From Pedobacter nyackensis (GTDB lineage Bacteria > Bacteroidota > Bacteroidia > Sphingobacteriales > Sphingobacteriaceae): a stretch of 64,000 bases of DNA. The stretch spans positions 62,001 through 126,000 of the forward strand of contig NZ_FWYB01000004.1 of NCBI RefSeq assembly GCF_900176505.1. The letters run 5' to 3'. The translations under genes and the position numbers were made by a program. The notes under the pieces are model-generated. The model worked only from the letters and a program-made list of their open reading frames with translations. It was not told the DNA's origin and did no database searches. The stretch's first letter is position 1. The number at the start of each line of letters is the position of its first letter. Below are positions 52,940 through 62,788 of the stretch, piece by piece.

Positions 52940-53782
52940 ATGAAAACATCTTTTGAAAGCCGCTATGCAGTTAGTCCGGGTGAAGCAAAGCAATTTGATA
53001 CTGCTGCTTTACGCAAGAATTTTTTAATGGAAAGCTTATTTGAAGCAGATGCTGTTAAGCTTACCTTATCTCATTTCGACCGTTACATCACTGGAGGTGT
53101 TATGCCGGTAAATGAGGCGGTAGAATTGTCAAATCCTGAAAACCTGAAAGCTGCTTATTTCCTTGAAAGAAGAGAGCTCGGTATCATTAATGTTGGTGGA
53201 AAAGGAAAGATCGTAGCTGACGGAGTTACTTATGAACTTGAATTTAAAGAAGCGTTATACCTTGGTAAAGGTACAAAAGAAGTGACTTTTGCTTCGGAAG
53301 ATAAAAACAGCCCTGCGAAGTTTTACATCAATTCAGCACCAGCACATCATACTTATCCAAGTAAAAAAGTTTCTAAGGCTGACGCTGAAATTGTTGAATT
53401 GGGTACGCCGGAAACCGCTAACCACCGTATAATTAATAAATTGCTGGTAAATAGCGTATTGCCTACTTGTCAACTGCAAATGGGTATGACTGAGCTGAAA
53501 AGCGGAAGCGTTTGGAATACCATGCCTGCGCATACACACGATAGAAGAATGGAAGTATATTTCTACTTTGAAGTGCCGCAAGGACAAAGTGTATGTCATT
53601 TTATGGGTGAGCCTCAGGAAACCAGACATATCTGGATGCAAAACGAGCAAGCTGTAATTTCACCTAACTGGTCTATCCACTCGGGAGCAGGTACCAGCAA
53701 TTATACCTTTATCTGGGGAATGGCAGGTGAAAACCTGGATTATGGTGATATGGACCATTGCGCAATTAATGATTTGAAATAA
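52940..53782 (+). CDS. kduI: 5-dehydro-4-deoxy-D-glucuronate isomerase
   Basis: 280 residues, the usual KduI size. It isomerises 5-keto-4-deoxyuronate to 2,5-diketo-3-deoxygluconate in the breakdown of unsaturated uronates from pectin or glycosaminoglycans. It is a cupin enzyme with metal ligands His198, His200 and Glu205 in [13 protein letters not shown] and His247 in WSIHSG. The opening [18 protein letters not shown] is also typical. It is co-oriented with the DUF4861 gene and kduD. Confidence 0.96.
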   Translation: MKTSFESRYAVSPGEAKQFDTAALRKNFLMESLFEADAVKLTLSHFDRYITGGVMPVNEAVELSNPENLKAAYFLERRELGIINVGGKGKIVADGVTYELEFKEALYLGKGTKEVTFASEDKNSPAKFYINSAPAHHTYPSKKVSKADAEIVELGTPETANHRIINKLLVNSVLPTCQLQMGMTELKSGSVWNTMPAHTHDRRMEVYFYFEVPQGQSVCHFMGEPQETRHIWMQNEQAVISPNWSIHSGAGTSNYTFIWGMAGENLDYGDMDHCAINDLK

Positions 53783-53885
53783 TTATCAAACAATTTATTA
53801 TGAAGAACCCATCATAAGCATACCGCTACAAACAGTAATGTATATGCTTATGATAGCTTCATAACCGAAAACAAAATATATACTC

Positions 53886-55010
53886 ATGAAAATATTTGGC
53901 TTTTTATTGTTGTTTCCAGCCTTGTATGCGCCGGTAATGGCGCAAACCAAGGCTACCATCACGGTAAGTAACCCTTCAAAACTGGAAAGAACTAATGCTG
54001 TTGTTCCTGTAAACTGGAGTAGTGTTACCGCAAAATATCCGGCTATTGATACTGCCAATTTTAAGGTTGTAAATTCCTTAACAAAGAAGGAAGTTCCCTT
54101 TCAATTGGAGCGTCGTGGAGAAGCTACCGTTAAAAACCTTCTGGTGCAGGTTAGCTTGAAAGCAAATGGTAGTGCAAAACTGCTGATTGTACCGGGTAAA
54201 CCGGCTGCTGTTGTTAAAAAAACTTATGGTCGTTATGTTCCTGAACGTTATGATGATTTTGCATGGGAAAACGATAAAGTGGCTTTCCGTATGTACGGAA
54301 AGGCATTGGAGACCAGAAAAGACAATGCTTTTGGAACTGATGTTTGGGTAAAAAGAACGAATAAGCTAGTCATCAATGAATGGTATAAAACCGGTGATTA
54401 TCATACAGACCATGGTGATGGAATGGATTATTACAGCGTTGGTTTTACATTGGGTGCTGGTGATGTTGCTCCAATTATAAAGGATTCGATTGTTTTTGCT
54501 AAAAACTACCATTATTGGAAAGTATTGGATAACGGTCCATTACGTACTACATTCGAGTTGGGTTATGATGCCTGGGACGTGGCGGGTAAATCGGTAAAGG
54601 TTACAAAAACCATTTCTTTGGATGCTGGATCGCATATGAACAGGGTTGAAGCACTTTACACTTACAGTGGTGATGTTTTACCTGTAGCAGTGGGTATTGT
54701 AAAAAGGAAAGAACCTGGAACCATTTTAATGGATGAGCAACAAGGTATTGTTGGTTACTGGGAGCCTCAACATGGTGCTGATGGCACAACCGGAGTTGGT
54801 ACTATTGTATTGGGAGAGAACTTAAGCATGGGTACTGATGTTAAGCATTTACTTACACGTGCATCGGCCACTAACAACAAACCTTTTGTTTATTATAATG
54901 GTTCGGCATGGAGTAAAGCAAATGAAATTACCAATGCGCAGTCATGGTTTAATTATCTGAGTAATTTTAAAAATCAATTACAGCAGCCTTTAAAGGTTAG
55001 TGTGCTGTAG
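53886..55010 (+). CDS. Exported DUF4861-family protein
   Basis: 374 residues with a signal peptide ending near PVMAQT. The body is beta-rich, with segments KTYGRYVPERYDDFAWENDKVAFRMYG in part, HTDHGDGMDYYSVG and EALYTYSGDVLPVAVGIVKR, which fit DUF4861. Family members occur beside uronate-degrading genes in Bacteroidetes, and this one sits between kduI and kduD. A periplasmic role in uronate processing is therefore likely, but no reaction is established. The His/Asp-rich HTDHGDGMDYY segment is a candidate active site. Confidence 0.82.
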   Translation: MKIFGFLLLFPALYAPVMAQTKATITVSNPSKLERTNAVVPVNWSSVTAKYPAIDTANFKVVNSLTKKEVPFQLERRGEATVKNLLVQVSLKANGSAKLLIVPGKPAAVVKKTYGRYVPERYDDFAWENDKVAFRMYGKALETRKDNAFGTDVWVKRTNKLVINEWYKTGDYHTDHGDGMDYYSVGFTLGAGDVAPIIKDSIVFAKNYHYWKVLDNGPLRTTFELGYDAWDVAGKSVKVTKTISLDAGSHMNRVEALYTYSGDVLPVAVGIVKRKEPGTILMDEQQGIVGYWEPQHGADGTTGVGTIVLGENLSMGTDVKHLLTRASATNNKPFVYYNGSAWSKANEITNAQSWFNYLSNFKNQLQQPLKVSVL

Positions 55011-55029
55011 TATTAAAAGAAATAAGAAA

Positions 55030-55800
55030 ATGGCAATATTAGATTTATTTAATTTAAAAGGGAAAATAGCTTTAGTTACCGGTTGCAAACGCGGTATTGG
55101 TAAAGCAATGGCCGAAGCTTTAGCTGAAGCAGGAGCCGATATTATTGGCGTATCTGCTAATCTGGAACTGGATGGTAGTGATGTAGAAGTTGCGGTAAAG
55201 GAATTGGGGAGGAACTTTTATGCTTACCAGTGTAATTTTAACGATCGCGATTCTTTAAAAGCATTCTGTGAAAAAGTGAAAGCGGATCATCCCGTAATTG
55301 ATATTCTGGTAAATAACGCAGGTACGATCCTGAGAAAGCCAATTGCTGAACATCCTGATGAGTATTGGGATGAGGTAATCGCGGTAAATCAAACTGCTCC
55401 ATTTATCCTTACAAGGGAAATTGGCAGGGATATGGTTGAAAGAGGGAGTGGGAAAATCATTTTTACTGCTTCATTGTTAACTTTTCAGGGCGGCATAACT
55501 GTTCCGGGATATGCAGCCAGTAAAGGTGCAATCGGACAGTTAACTAAAGCTTTCGCTAACGAATGGGCAGCAAAAGGTGTAAATGTTAATGCTATTGCTC
55601 CCGGATATATCTCTACAGATAATACAACTGCATTAAGAGCTGATGAAAACCGTAGTCGTTCTATTATGGAGCGTATTCCTGCAGGTAGATGGGGTGAAGC
55701 TGAAGACTTTAAAGGTCCGGTTTTATTCCTGGCTTCTGAAGCTTCCAGTTACATGCACGGTACTGTTATGACGGTAGATGGTGGATGGATGGGCAGGTAA
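55030..55800 (+). CDS. kduD: 2-dehydro-3-deoxy-D-gluconate 5-dehydrogenase
   Basis: 256 residues from the ATG at 55030; the frame upstream overlaps the previous gene and lacks similarity. It is a short-chain dehydrogenase with the nucleotide motif TGCKRGIG (residues 17-24), NNAG (95-98), Ser148, and Tyr161-x3-Lys165. The NLKGKIALVTG opening and the TLRADENRSRSIMERIPAGRWG-type C-terminal region fit KduD. It reduces 2,5-diketo-3-deoxygluconate to KDG. A terminator follows 26 bp later. Confidence 0.93.
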   Translation: MAILDLFNLKGKIALVTGCKRGIGKAMAEALAEAGADIIGVSANLELDGSDVEVAVKELGRNFYAYQCNFNDRDSLKAFCEKVKADHPVIDILVNNAGTILRKPIAEHPDEYWDEVIAVNQTAPFILTREIGRDMVERGSGKIIFTASLLTFQGGITVPGYAASKGAIGQLTKAFANEWAAKGVNVNAIAPGYISTDNTTALRADENRSRSIMERIPAGRWGEAEDFKGPVLFLASEASSYMHGTVMTVDGGWMGR

Positions 55801-55825
55801 TGTCTATACATTTTAAATAATATTT

Positions 55826-55857
55826 AAAAGCAGGCTGTTTTACAGTCTGCTTTTTTT
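55826..55857 (+). terminator. Terminator after kduD
   Basis: AAAAGCAGGCTG (55826-55837) pairs with CAGTCTGCTTTT (55843-55854) with one wobble around TTTTA, followed by TTT. It separates the kdu genes from the SGNH gene at 55886. Confidence 0.85.
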
Positions 55858-55885
55858 ATATTCGAAAACCAAATACCATAAACAA

Positions 55886-56986
55886 ATGAAACACCGTTAC
55901 TTATTAATTTCTTTTGTACTTCTTAGTACGAATATCGCCTTTGCGCAAAAGGAAACAGTTTATAAAACCTGGAACCCGGAGCAGGAGCAGACCAGTGTTG
56001 TTGCCGGACAAGGCTGGCATACGGGGATACAGAATTATTACGATCGTTTACCAGTAAAAGTTGAATCCACAGTTCGCAAACCGGTTTGGAGTTTATCTAA
56101 AAACAGCAGCGGTCTTAATCTTCAGTTTAAATCAGATGCTTCGGAAATTGTTGTAAAGTACAAGGTGACCGGACCAGTACAAATGTCACATATGCCTGCA
56201 ACTGGTGTTAGCGGAGTCGATTTGTATGCAAAAGATGCTAAAGGCAATTGGATTTGGTCGGCAGGCAAGTTCTCCTTTGGAGATACCATTGTATACCGTT
56301 TTCCAAATTTAAAAACTACGGATAGTAAAGTCCGGGAATATACTTTATACCTTCCTTTGTACAATTCTGTAAAATGGATGGAAATCAGTGTGCCTGAGGA
56401 AAGTACTTTTACTCCAGGTTTAAGCAAGCAAAAACCAATTGTAGTTTATGGAACTTCAATTGCACAAGGTGCTTGTGCCAGTCGCCCGGGCTTAGCCTGG
56501 ACTTCCATCGTAGGGCGTAAGTTAAATGTGCCGATGATCAATCTGGCCTTTTCTGGCAATGGAAGATTAGAAAAGGAGATTGTTGAATTGCTTCCTGAAA
56601 TTGATGCCAGGTTATATGTATTGGATTGCTTACCTAACTTAACGGGAGCGGCTTTTACTAACGATGAAATTAAAAAGAGAATTGAAGATGCGGTAACTCA
56701 TTTGCAGCTGAAAAAACCAGGCGTTCCAATCCTGCTTACAGAGCATGATGGCTATACCGATGACGGCATAAATTTAGAGAAGAAAAAGGCTTACGAGCGT
56801 GTAAATATTGCACTGAGAGCTGCTTTTGCTGCCTTAAAGGCTAAAGGTGTAAAGAATATATACACCCTAACAAAAGCAGAGATCAATCAGGACATTGATA
56901 CCATGGTGGATGGAACCCATCCAAATGATATTGGCATGATGCGTTATGCTGATGCATACGAAAAAGCCATCAGAAAAATTAAATAG
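55886..56986 (+). CDS. Secreted GxDLY/SGNH-domain esterase
   Basis: 366 residues with a signal peptide ending near AFAQKE. A beta-sandwich domain (about 25-175) carries the GVDLYAKD (GxDLY) motif that names its family. The SGNH catalytic domain follows: Ser in YGTSIAQGACASRPG, Gly in LAFSGNGRLE, Asn in CLPNLTG and DGTHPND near the C-terminus. Family members are carbohydrate esterases of the CE3/SGNH type. Next to kdu genes, removal of acetyl or methyl esters from uronate polysaccharides is plausible. It is convergent with the GH29 gene. Confidence 0.87.
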   Translation: MKHRYLLISFVLLSTNIAFAQKETVYKTWNPEQEQTSVVAGQGWHTGIQNYYDRLPVKVESTVRKPVWSLSKNSSGLNLQFKSDASEIVVKYKVTGPVQMSHMPATGVSGVDLYAKDAKGNWIWSAGKFSFGDTIVYRFPNLKTTDSKVREYTLYLPLYNSVKWMEISVPEESTFTPGLSKQKPIVVYGTSIAQGACASRPGLAWTSIVGRKLNVPMINLAFSGNGRLEKEIVELLPEIDARLYVLDCLPNLTGAAFTNDEIKKRIEDAVTHLQLKKPGVPILLTEHDGYTDDGINLEKKKAYERVNIALRAAFAALKAKGVKNIYTLTKAEINQDIDTMVDGTHPNDIGMMRYADAYEKAIRKIK

Positions 56987-57000
56987 GCGTGTGGCAGCTA

Positions 57001-58869
57001 CTATAGATTACTTTCTATAGCGCCTACTTTTTCACGATACAGGTCTAACGGCCCATCCAGCAATACCGCAATTACGGTCAGGTCTTTATCCAGCCGGGGT
57101 TGCGGTATTGGAATATAAATGATACCCGGAACCGCACTCCAGTAAAGCTTATTGAAGAGCTGAGGTTCGATCATCGTACCTTCTCCAACAATTCTAATCC
57201 TGCTGATCTTGTTTTTGATACCTTTTAAAGCAATAGGACCGGTTGGTGTTCCTTCAACAAAAAGATACAGTGTTTGCTTGTCTGCCGATAAAGCGCTAGC
57301 TCCCTGATAATGACCACCAGGTAAACCCTTGCTTGTTTTATATAAAGCTTCAGCATTTTTTGTGATCCAGTTGTACAACCCTGGAGATAGGGTGTTTTTA
57401 TCTTTTTCAAGTCCTATTCCATCGACTGCAAGTGAGGTGTTCAGGAAAGGGTTGTTACCTGCATGCAATGAATTGGCAAGTTTTTTAAGTAGAAGCTGAT
57501 CAGCAGTGCCTTTTTCTTTCAGGTCTGCAAAACTGGTGTTTGGCGTCGAAAGCTCATGTAATTCAATCGGCTGATCAAATTTTATAGCAATAACTGTTAC
57601 ATCCTGATCTGCTGCTGAAGAAGGAATTTTTACCAGTAGGTCGCTTCCTTTTTTGCTGAAGCTAGCTGCCATCTTTGTCCCTACAATTTTAGCGCTAACA
57701 GGCTGTGATTTGATGCCTCTCAGCAATAATTCTTCGTTGGTTTTAGTGGCCCAGTCAGCATAAACATAGAGTGTTTTTTTATCCTTAGATAAGGCTGTTT
57801 TTCCGCTGAAATGCCAGGCAGGAATTCCCGCCCTTGTACCATATATTGCTTCGGCATGTTTATTCGTCCAGCGGCCCAATTGCTTTAGGATGTTTACCTG
57901 CTCATCAGGAATGGTGCCATCGGCTTTAGGACCGATATCAAGTAATAAATTACCACCCATACTGATACAATCCACCAGTGTTCGGATGATCATATTAGGT
58001 GATTTATATTTGTAATCATAAGGCTGATAACCCCATGAATCGTTCATGGTATAACAAAGTTCCCAGTAGTCATTATCTGGCTTTAAAACGGGAATACCTT
58101 GTTCGGGTGTTTCATAATCTCCATGATGGTTTAAACGGGAGTTGATGATGATATTGGGATTGTATTTTTTAAGATTGCTCAATATTTTGGCACTTTGCCA
58201 TTCTTCACCTGTATGCTCCCAGTCCCCGTCAAACCACAGCAGATCCGGTTTAAAACTGGCAGATAATTCATCAAGTTGTGTATGGAAATAGGTGCTGAAC
58301 TTGTTCCAGCGGGCAGGAGCTTCTGCTAATTTGTATCTTTTACGTTCTCTTGTAAAGCCATCATAATCCGGGTGACTCCAGTCGGGCAAGGAGAAATAAA
58401 TGCCTGTTTTTAATCCTGATTTTTTTAGTTCAGTCACAAAAGGGCTGATCAGATCCTTTTTGGCCGCACTGTTTTTTAGTGTAGTAGTCGCGTTCTCAGT
58501 TTTCGTATCCCATAAGGCAACACCATCATGATGCTTGCTGGTAATTACTGAGTATTTTGCTCCACTTCCTTTAATCAGTTTAACCCATTCCTGAGGGTTA
58601 TAATTTGCAGCATTAAAACCATTGAGCTGCTTCATATAGTTATCGTGGCTCAGGTAATTGTTAAAAAATGACCATGATTCAGCAATACCGTTTACCGAGT
58701 AAATCCCCCAATGGATAAAAATACCAAGTTTGGCATCTTTAAACCACTCCATTTTTTGAGCTTTCGCAGAAATATTTTCTTTAGTTGTCTCCTGGGCAGA
58801 AAGCTTGCAAAGAGGAAGCAAAAACAATAGTATAAACAGGCTTTTAAATGGTGTGGTTCTAGTCATCAT
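57001..58869 (-). CDS. GH29 alpha-L-fucosidase with duplicated C-terminal domain
   Basis: 622 residues with a signal peptide ending near LSAQET. The catalytic TIM barrel spans about 35-335, with WFKDAKLGIFIHWGIYSVNG, SKHHDGVALW and nucleophile Asp214 in LLWFDGDWEH. It releases L-fucose, probably in the periplasm. The C-terminus holds two copies of one beta-sandwich unit, about 334-438 (starting WTNKHAEAIYG) and 501-611 (starting WITKNAEALYK). Family members usually carry one, which explains the extra length. The AraC regulator gene is 11 bp upstream on the same strand. Confidence 0.93.
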   Translation of the reverse strand: MMTRTTPFKSLFILLFLLPLCKLSAQETTKENISAKAQKMEWFKDAKLGIFIHWGIYSVNGIAESWSFFNNYLSHDNYMKQLNGFNAANYNPQEWVKLIKGSGAKYSVITSKHHDGVALWDTKTENATTTLKNSAAKKDLISPFVTELKKSGLKTGIYFSLPDWSHPDYDGFTRERKRYKLAEAPARWNKFSTYFHTQLDELSASFKPDLLWFDGDWEHTGEEWQSAKILSNLKKYNPNIIINSRLNHHGDYETPEQGIPVLKPDNDYWELCYTMNDSWGYQPYDYKYKSPNMIIRTLVDCISMGGNLLLDIGPKADGTIPDEQVNILKQLGRWTNKHAEAIYGTRAGIPAWHFSGKTALSKDKKTLYVYADWATKTNEELLLRGIKSQPVSAKIVGTKMAASFSKKGSDLLVKIPSSAADQDVTVIAIKFDQPIELHELSTPNTSFADLKEKGTADQLLLKKLANSLHAGNNPFLNTSLAVDGIGLEKDKNTLSPGLYNWITKNAEALYKTSKGLPGGHYQGASALSADKQTLYLFVEGTPTGPIALKGIKNKISRIRIVGEGTMIEPQLFNKLYWSAVPGIIYIPIPQPRLDKDLTVIAVLLDGPLDLYREKVGAIESNL

Positions 58870-58880
58870 GGTTCAATAAA

Positions 58881-59750
58881 TTATTTGCTAAGGTAAGATT
58901 TCTGATAGTTTAAAGGGCTTTGGCCGGTAATGACCTTAAAATGTTTATGAAAGCTGGCGAAATTATGAAAGCCGCTTTCATAACAGATTTGCTTTACATT
59001 CATACTGTCTTCTATCAGTAGTTTGCAGGCATGTCCAACGCGGATTTCGCTGATAAACTGGGTGTAAGTTTTTCGGGTTCTCGTTTTAAAATAGCGGCAA
59101 AATGAATTGGGACTGATGTTGGCAACAGCGGCCATTTCTTCCATCTGTATTTTCCTTTTAAAATTGGCCAGTGAATAGTTATAAATAGCATTGATCCGGT
59201 CATTCTCCGTTTCTTCAAAATTATTTCGGAAGCCTATTGATGATAATGGCTTATCCAGCGAGCTATTTTCTATAGCCAATAAGGCCTCCATCAAAAGAAT
59301 GATTCTTCTGGGACCTGAGGCCAGGAGGATCTCCTCCATAAGTTCCCCAACGTGTTTTTTACTTTTGTTAATGATCTGAATTCCTCTTTGCGCTTTTTCC
59401 AGTGTTAACTTCATACCCTTGTTTTCAGGTAGCGAAAGAAAATGGTTTCCCCAAAAGTTTTCACAAAAATGAACTACAACAACATCGGCATTGTTTTCCT
59501 CACCTTCATTGAAATAGCTGTCGTCAAACTTCCAGTAATGGGGTAGATGGGCACCAACAAGGACAATGTCGCCCGAATTGAAACGTTTGATGCTATCGCC
59601 AATAAACTGTGTACCATTGCCTTTTTTAAAGTAAATCAATTCTACTTCGGCATGATAATGCCAACGGTTATTGATGTAAGGTACTTTGTCTCTCCTGGCA
59701 CTAAATGAATTGACCAGATTGTTAGAAACTTTAAGTAGTTGAGGTTTCAT
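58881..59750 (-). CDS. AraC-family transcriptional regulator
   Basis: 289 residues. An N-terminal cupin sensor (about 20-100, including WHYHAEVELIYFKKGNGTQFIGD) is joined to a C-terminal double helix-turn-helix (about 190-289, including MAAVANISPNSFCRYFKTRTRKTYTQFI in part and ICYESGFHNFASFHKHFK). It lies 11 bp upstream of the fucosidase gene and is co-transcribed, so it probably activates that gene in response to a sugar bound by the cupin. No operator was identified. Confidence 0.92.
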   Translation of the reverse strand: MKPQLLKVSNNLVNSFSARRDKVPYINNRWHYHAEVELIYFKKGNGTQFIGDSIKRFNSGDIVLVGAHLPHYWKFDDSYFNEGEENNADVVVVHFCENFWGNHFLSLPENKGMKLTLEKAQRGIQIINKSKKHVGELMEEILLASGPRRIILLMEALLAIENSSLDKPLSSIGFRNNFEETENDRINAIYNYSLANFKRKIQMEEMAAVANISPNSFCRYFKTRTRKTYTQFISEIRVGHACKLLIEDSMNVKQICYESGFHNFASFHKHFKVITGQSPLNYQKSYLSK

Positions 59751-59964
59751 GATATTCGGTTTGGTATTGGAATCTTAAATTTATAAAAATCTTTTATAAT
59801 TACCTTATATCTGTCAATATTATGACGAATTATGCCAATATCGTTTAATCTATTTAATTTCAGCGCAAAAATTGTCTGTAACGACTTTATTTGCTTCATC
59901 TGTAACGAATAATATTCATACAGATCTAACGTTCTTAAATGCTTTCCCCTCTTAAAATAAATTA

Positions 59965-62637
59965 ATGCTTAACTCAAAAACAAAAGGAACTATTTTTTTA
60001 CTCGTATTGATTGGCCTGCTCTTCAATCAACAATTAAATGCGCAAACAAAAAGAGTAGTAAGCGGGGTGGTTAAAGACAGCACCGATTTGGGGATACCGA
60101 GCGCGCATATCCGTTTGATTGCAGGTAAGGATACCATAAATACGAGTTCTGATAGTGATGGTAAGTTTTTACTTAGCGGCATCAGGCAGACTGGTTTTGA
60201 TATACTTGTTCGTGGTATTGGTTATAAGTCTCATGCTGGTAAGTATACATTTACCGACAAGCAAACTGAATTTGAATTGGGTGGGATCGTCTTAAAGCCT
60301 GATGTCCAGATGTTGGATGAAGTGGTTATTAGCGGAAAGGTCAGCCCGATAAGGGTAATGAAGGACACTATAGAATACAATACTGGAGCTTATGTGGTTA
60401 GGGAAGATGATCGGGTTGAAGATTTGCTAAAGCAGTTGCCCGGTATGGAGGTAGATGAGGAAGGAAAAGTAACCAGTATGGGTAAAGAATTGACCAAAAT
60501 CAGGGTTAATGGAAAGGATTTCTTTACGGGAAATGTGAAGGAGTTCATCAAACAGTTGCCTGCAGAGATGCTTTCACATATCCAGGTAATAGATGATTAT
60601 GGTGATGAAGCCAATTTCACTGGGATAAAAACTGGAGAACCCAGAAAAGTATTAAACCTGGTTACCAAACCTGAAAGAAACAGAGGGCGGTTTGGAAACT
60701 TCGGCAGTAATGCAGGGACGAACAATCGCTATGGATTTAATGCAACTGGAAATTTATGGAATGGGGATCGTCAGACAGGGATGAATACCAGCGTAAGCAA
60801 TTCCAATAATAGTGCAGGAATGAGCCAAAGTATTCTTGCCGGGGGAAGTATCCGACAACCATTAAATAAGCAGCTTTCTATTAGTGGGGGGTATAATTTT
60901 AACCAGAACCGCAACGAAAATGAGATGGAGAGCGCTGTAGAAACGATTAATGAAATTGGAACAATTTATAATGATAATAACAGTAAGTCAAATCAAAAAA
61001 GTGCGGGCAACTCCGTAAATATAGATGTAAATGGTCGTTTGAAGGATGACTTTTTTCATGCTTCTGTGGGAGGGAATTTAACCAGTGATAAGTCAGTTCG
61101 TAAATCTAACTCAATCCAAACCGGAGCGATACGCCAGGACCAACTTAATGAAAGTGGGAGCAGCAATGACAATCCGGGACTTTCAACAAGTTTTAACTGG
61201 GGCAAGAGACTTGGTAAAAAGAAAAAGCGAACTGTTATGATAAATGCCGGAGCAAACATCAATAGTACCAATGGTGATGAGCATATTTTTACGCAAACAG
61301 GCTATTATGATAAGGAAGCAGATGTTTTGGTTAAGGATTCTTTACTAAACCGTTTAGTGGACACCAGGAATAAAACCAATAGTTTTAATGCCGGTTTTAG
61401 TTTTAGTGAACCCATTAGTAAAGCTACTGATACTGTAAAAAGAGAATCTATTGATTTAAGTTATGCACTTTCTTTAAATTCCACCAATAATAGCTTGCAA
61501 ACAAGTGTTTTAGATGTGCAGGGAAGAACAAATCACGTTGATTCATTAAGCAATATATACACCTCTCAGTTCCTTAGTCATAATCTGAGATTGAGTTATC
61601 GATACAATTCAAAAGCGTATGATTACAGTTTTGGTTTATCCATGCAGCCAAGTACGCTGACCGGTAGTTATGAAGGTAGAGCTGATAAGGTCAATCAAAC
61701 TACGGTGAACATGAGCCCGACTGCAGATGCAAGATTTTTACTTTCGAAAAGCCAGTCTTTAAACTTAAATTACAACGGATATACCACTGCCCCTCGTTTT
61801 GAACAGTTGCAACCTGTTCCGGATTCTAGAAATTTACTAAATGTAATTATTGGAAATCCAAACCTTAAAACATCCTTCAATCATTCTGTAAATATAGGTT
61901 ACAGGTTATTTGGAAATACCAGTGGCAGAGCATTACAAATAGGTTTAAATGGCAATGTAGTCCAGAACCAGGTGGTAAGCAATGTTAGTCTAATCCCTGA
62001 TACTTTAGGTGGTTTTAAACAGGAGACCCGTTTCGAGAATGCAAATGGGAATTACAACTTTGGAAGTAATTATTCGCTGTCCTTGCCTTTTGCAGAACGT
62101 AAGTACAACCTGTCGTTTGAAGGGAATTTAGGTTATTCAAATGCTGTAGTATACGCCGATAATGCGAAAAACTATAATCGGGGCATCAATTTTAGTCAAT
62201 CGCTAAGAGCGTCCTTAAATACAAAAAAAGTATCGATGGGTACCAGCGTTAACTATAGTTTTAATGCGAATGATTATTCTTTGGCAACGGCAAATTCAAG
62301 GGATATAGAAACCTGGTCTTTTAATTTGAATTCCAGGATTATAGCTTCAAAATATTTATCCGGTCAGGTGAATGCTTCGAAGAGGATTAACAATGGTTAC
62401 TCGATCAATTCAACCAACCCTTTATTGATAGGAGCAACCATTGAAACCACATTTTTAAAAAACCGAATGGCTTCCTTATCTCTTCAGGCAAGCGACTTGC
62501 TCAATCAGGGAAATACGGTAAATAGGATCATAACTAATAATTCAATTATCGACAGCCGTAGTAATCAGGTAACCCGCTATGTAGTGATGAATTTTTCTAT
62601 GAGATTGCAGAATTTTGGTGGTAAGAAAAAGAGTTGA
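59965..62637 (+). CDS. Outer-membrane beta-barrel with carboxypeptidase-like domain
   Basis: 890 residues with a signal peptide ending near LNAQTK. A carboxypeptidase-regulatory-like domain (about 30-115, VVSGVVKDSTDLGIPSAH) is followed by a plug-like region (MLDEVVISGKVSPIRVMKDTIEYN, VEDLLKQLPGMEVDEEGKVT) and a long Asn- and Ser-rich barrel of the OMP_b-brl_3 type. It differs from SusC transporters in lacking a SusD partner. The ligand is unknown. It diverges from the AraC gene, and a terminator follows its stop. Confidence 0.87.
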   Translation: MLNSKTKGTIFLLVLIGLLFNQQLNAQTKRVVSGVVKDSTDLGIPSAHIRLIAGKDTINTSSDSDGKFLLSGIRQTGFDILVRGIGYKSHAGKYTFTDKQTEFELGGIVLKPDVQMLDEVVISGKVSPIRVMKDTIEYNTGAYVVREDDRVEDLLKQLPGMEVDEEGKVTSMGKELTKIRVNGKDFFTGNVKEFIKQLPAEMLSHIQVIDDYGDEANFTGIKTGEPRKVLNLVTKPERNRGRFGNFGSNAGTNNRYGFNATGNLWNGDRQTGMNTSVSNSNNSAGMSQSILAGGSIRQPLNKQLSISGGYNFNQNRNENEMESAVETINEIGTIYNDNNSKSNQKSAGNSVNIDVNGRLKDDFFHASVGGNLTSDKSVRKSNSIQTGAIRQDQLNESGSSNDNPGLSTSFNWGKRLGKKKKRTVMINAGANINSTNGDEHIFTQTGYYDKEADVLVKDSLLNRLVDTRNKTNSFNAGFSFSEPISKATDTVKRESIDLSYALSLNSTNNSLQTSVLDVQGRTNHVDSLSNIYTSQFLSHNLRLSYRYNSKAYDYSFGLSMQPSTLTGSYEGRADKVNQTTVNMSPTADARFLLSKSQSLNLNYNGYTTAPRFEQLQPVPDSRNLLNVIIGNPNLKTSFNHSVNIGYRLFGNTSGRALQIGLNGNVVQNQVVSNVSLIPDTLGGFKQETRFENANGNYNFGSNYSLSLPFAERKYNLSFEGNLGYSNAVVYADNAKNYNRGINFSQSLRASLNTKKVSMGTSVNYSFNANDYSLATANSRDIETWSFNLNSRIIASKYLSGQVNASKRINNGYSINSTNPLLIGATIETTFLKNRMASLSLQASDLLNQGNTVNRIITNNSIIDSRSNQVTRYVVMNFSMRLQNFGGKKKS

Positions 62638-62726
62638 AAAAAGTGTGTTCAAACTTTCATTTATTAAAAAAGATAATTACATTTGAGCTTACCCTTTCGA
62701 GGGTATGTTTTTCATAGGTAGATGTA

Positions 62727-62756
62727 GGGTCGAAAATTAATTTTCGGCCCTTTTTT
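62727..62756 (+). terminator. Terminator after the outer-membrane barrel gene
   Basis: GGGTCGAAAA (62727-62736) pairs with TTTTCGGCCC (62741-62750) with one wobble around TTAA, followed by six T. It is a clear rho-independent terminator 90 bp past the stop. Confidence 0.88.
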
Positions 62757-62788
62757 GTTTGGCCTGCTTCCGTATCTTTATACCAGTT

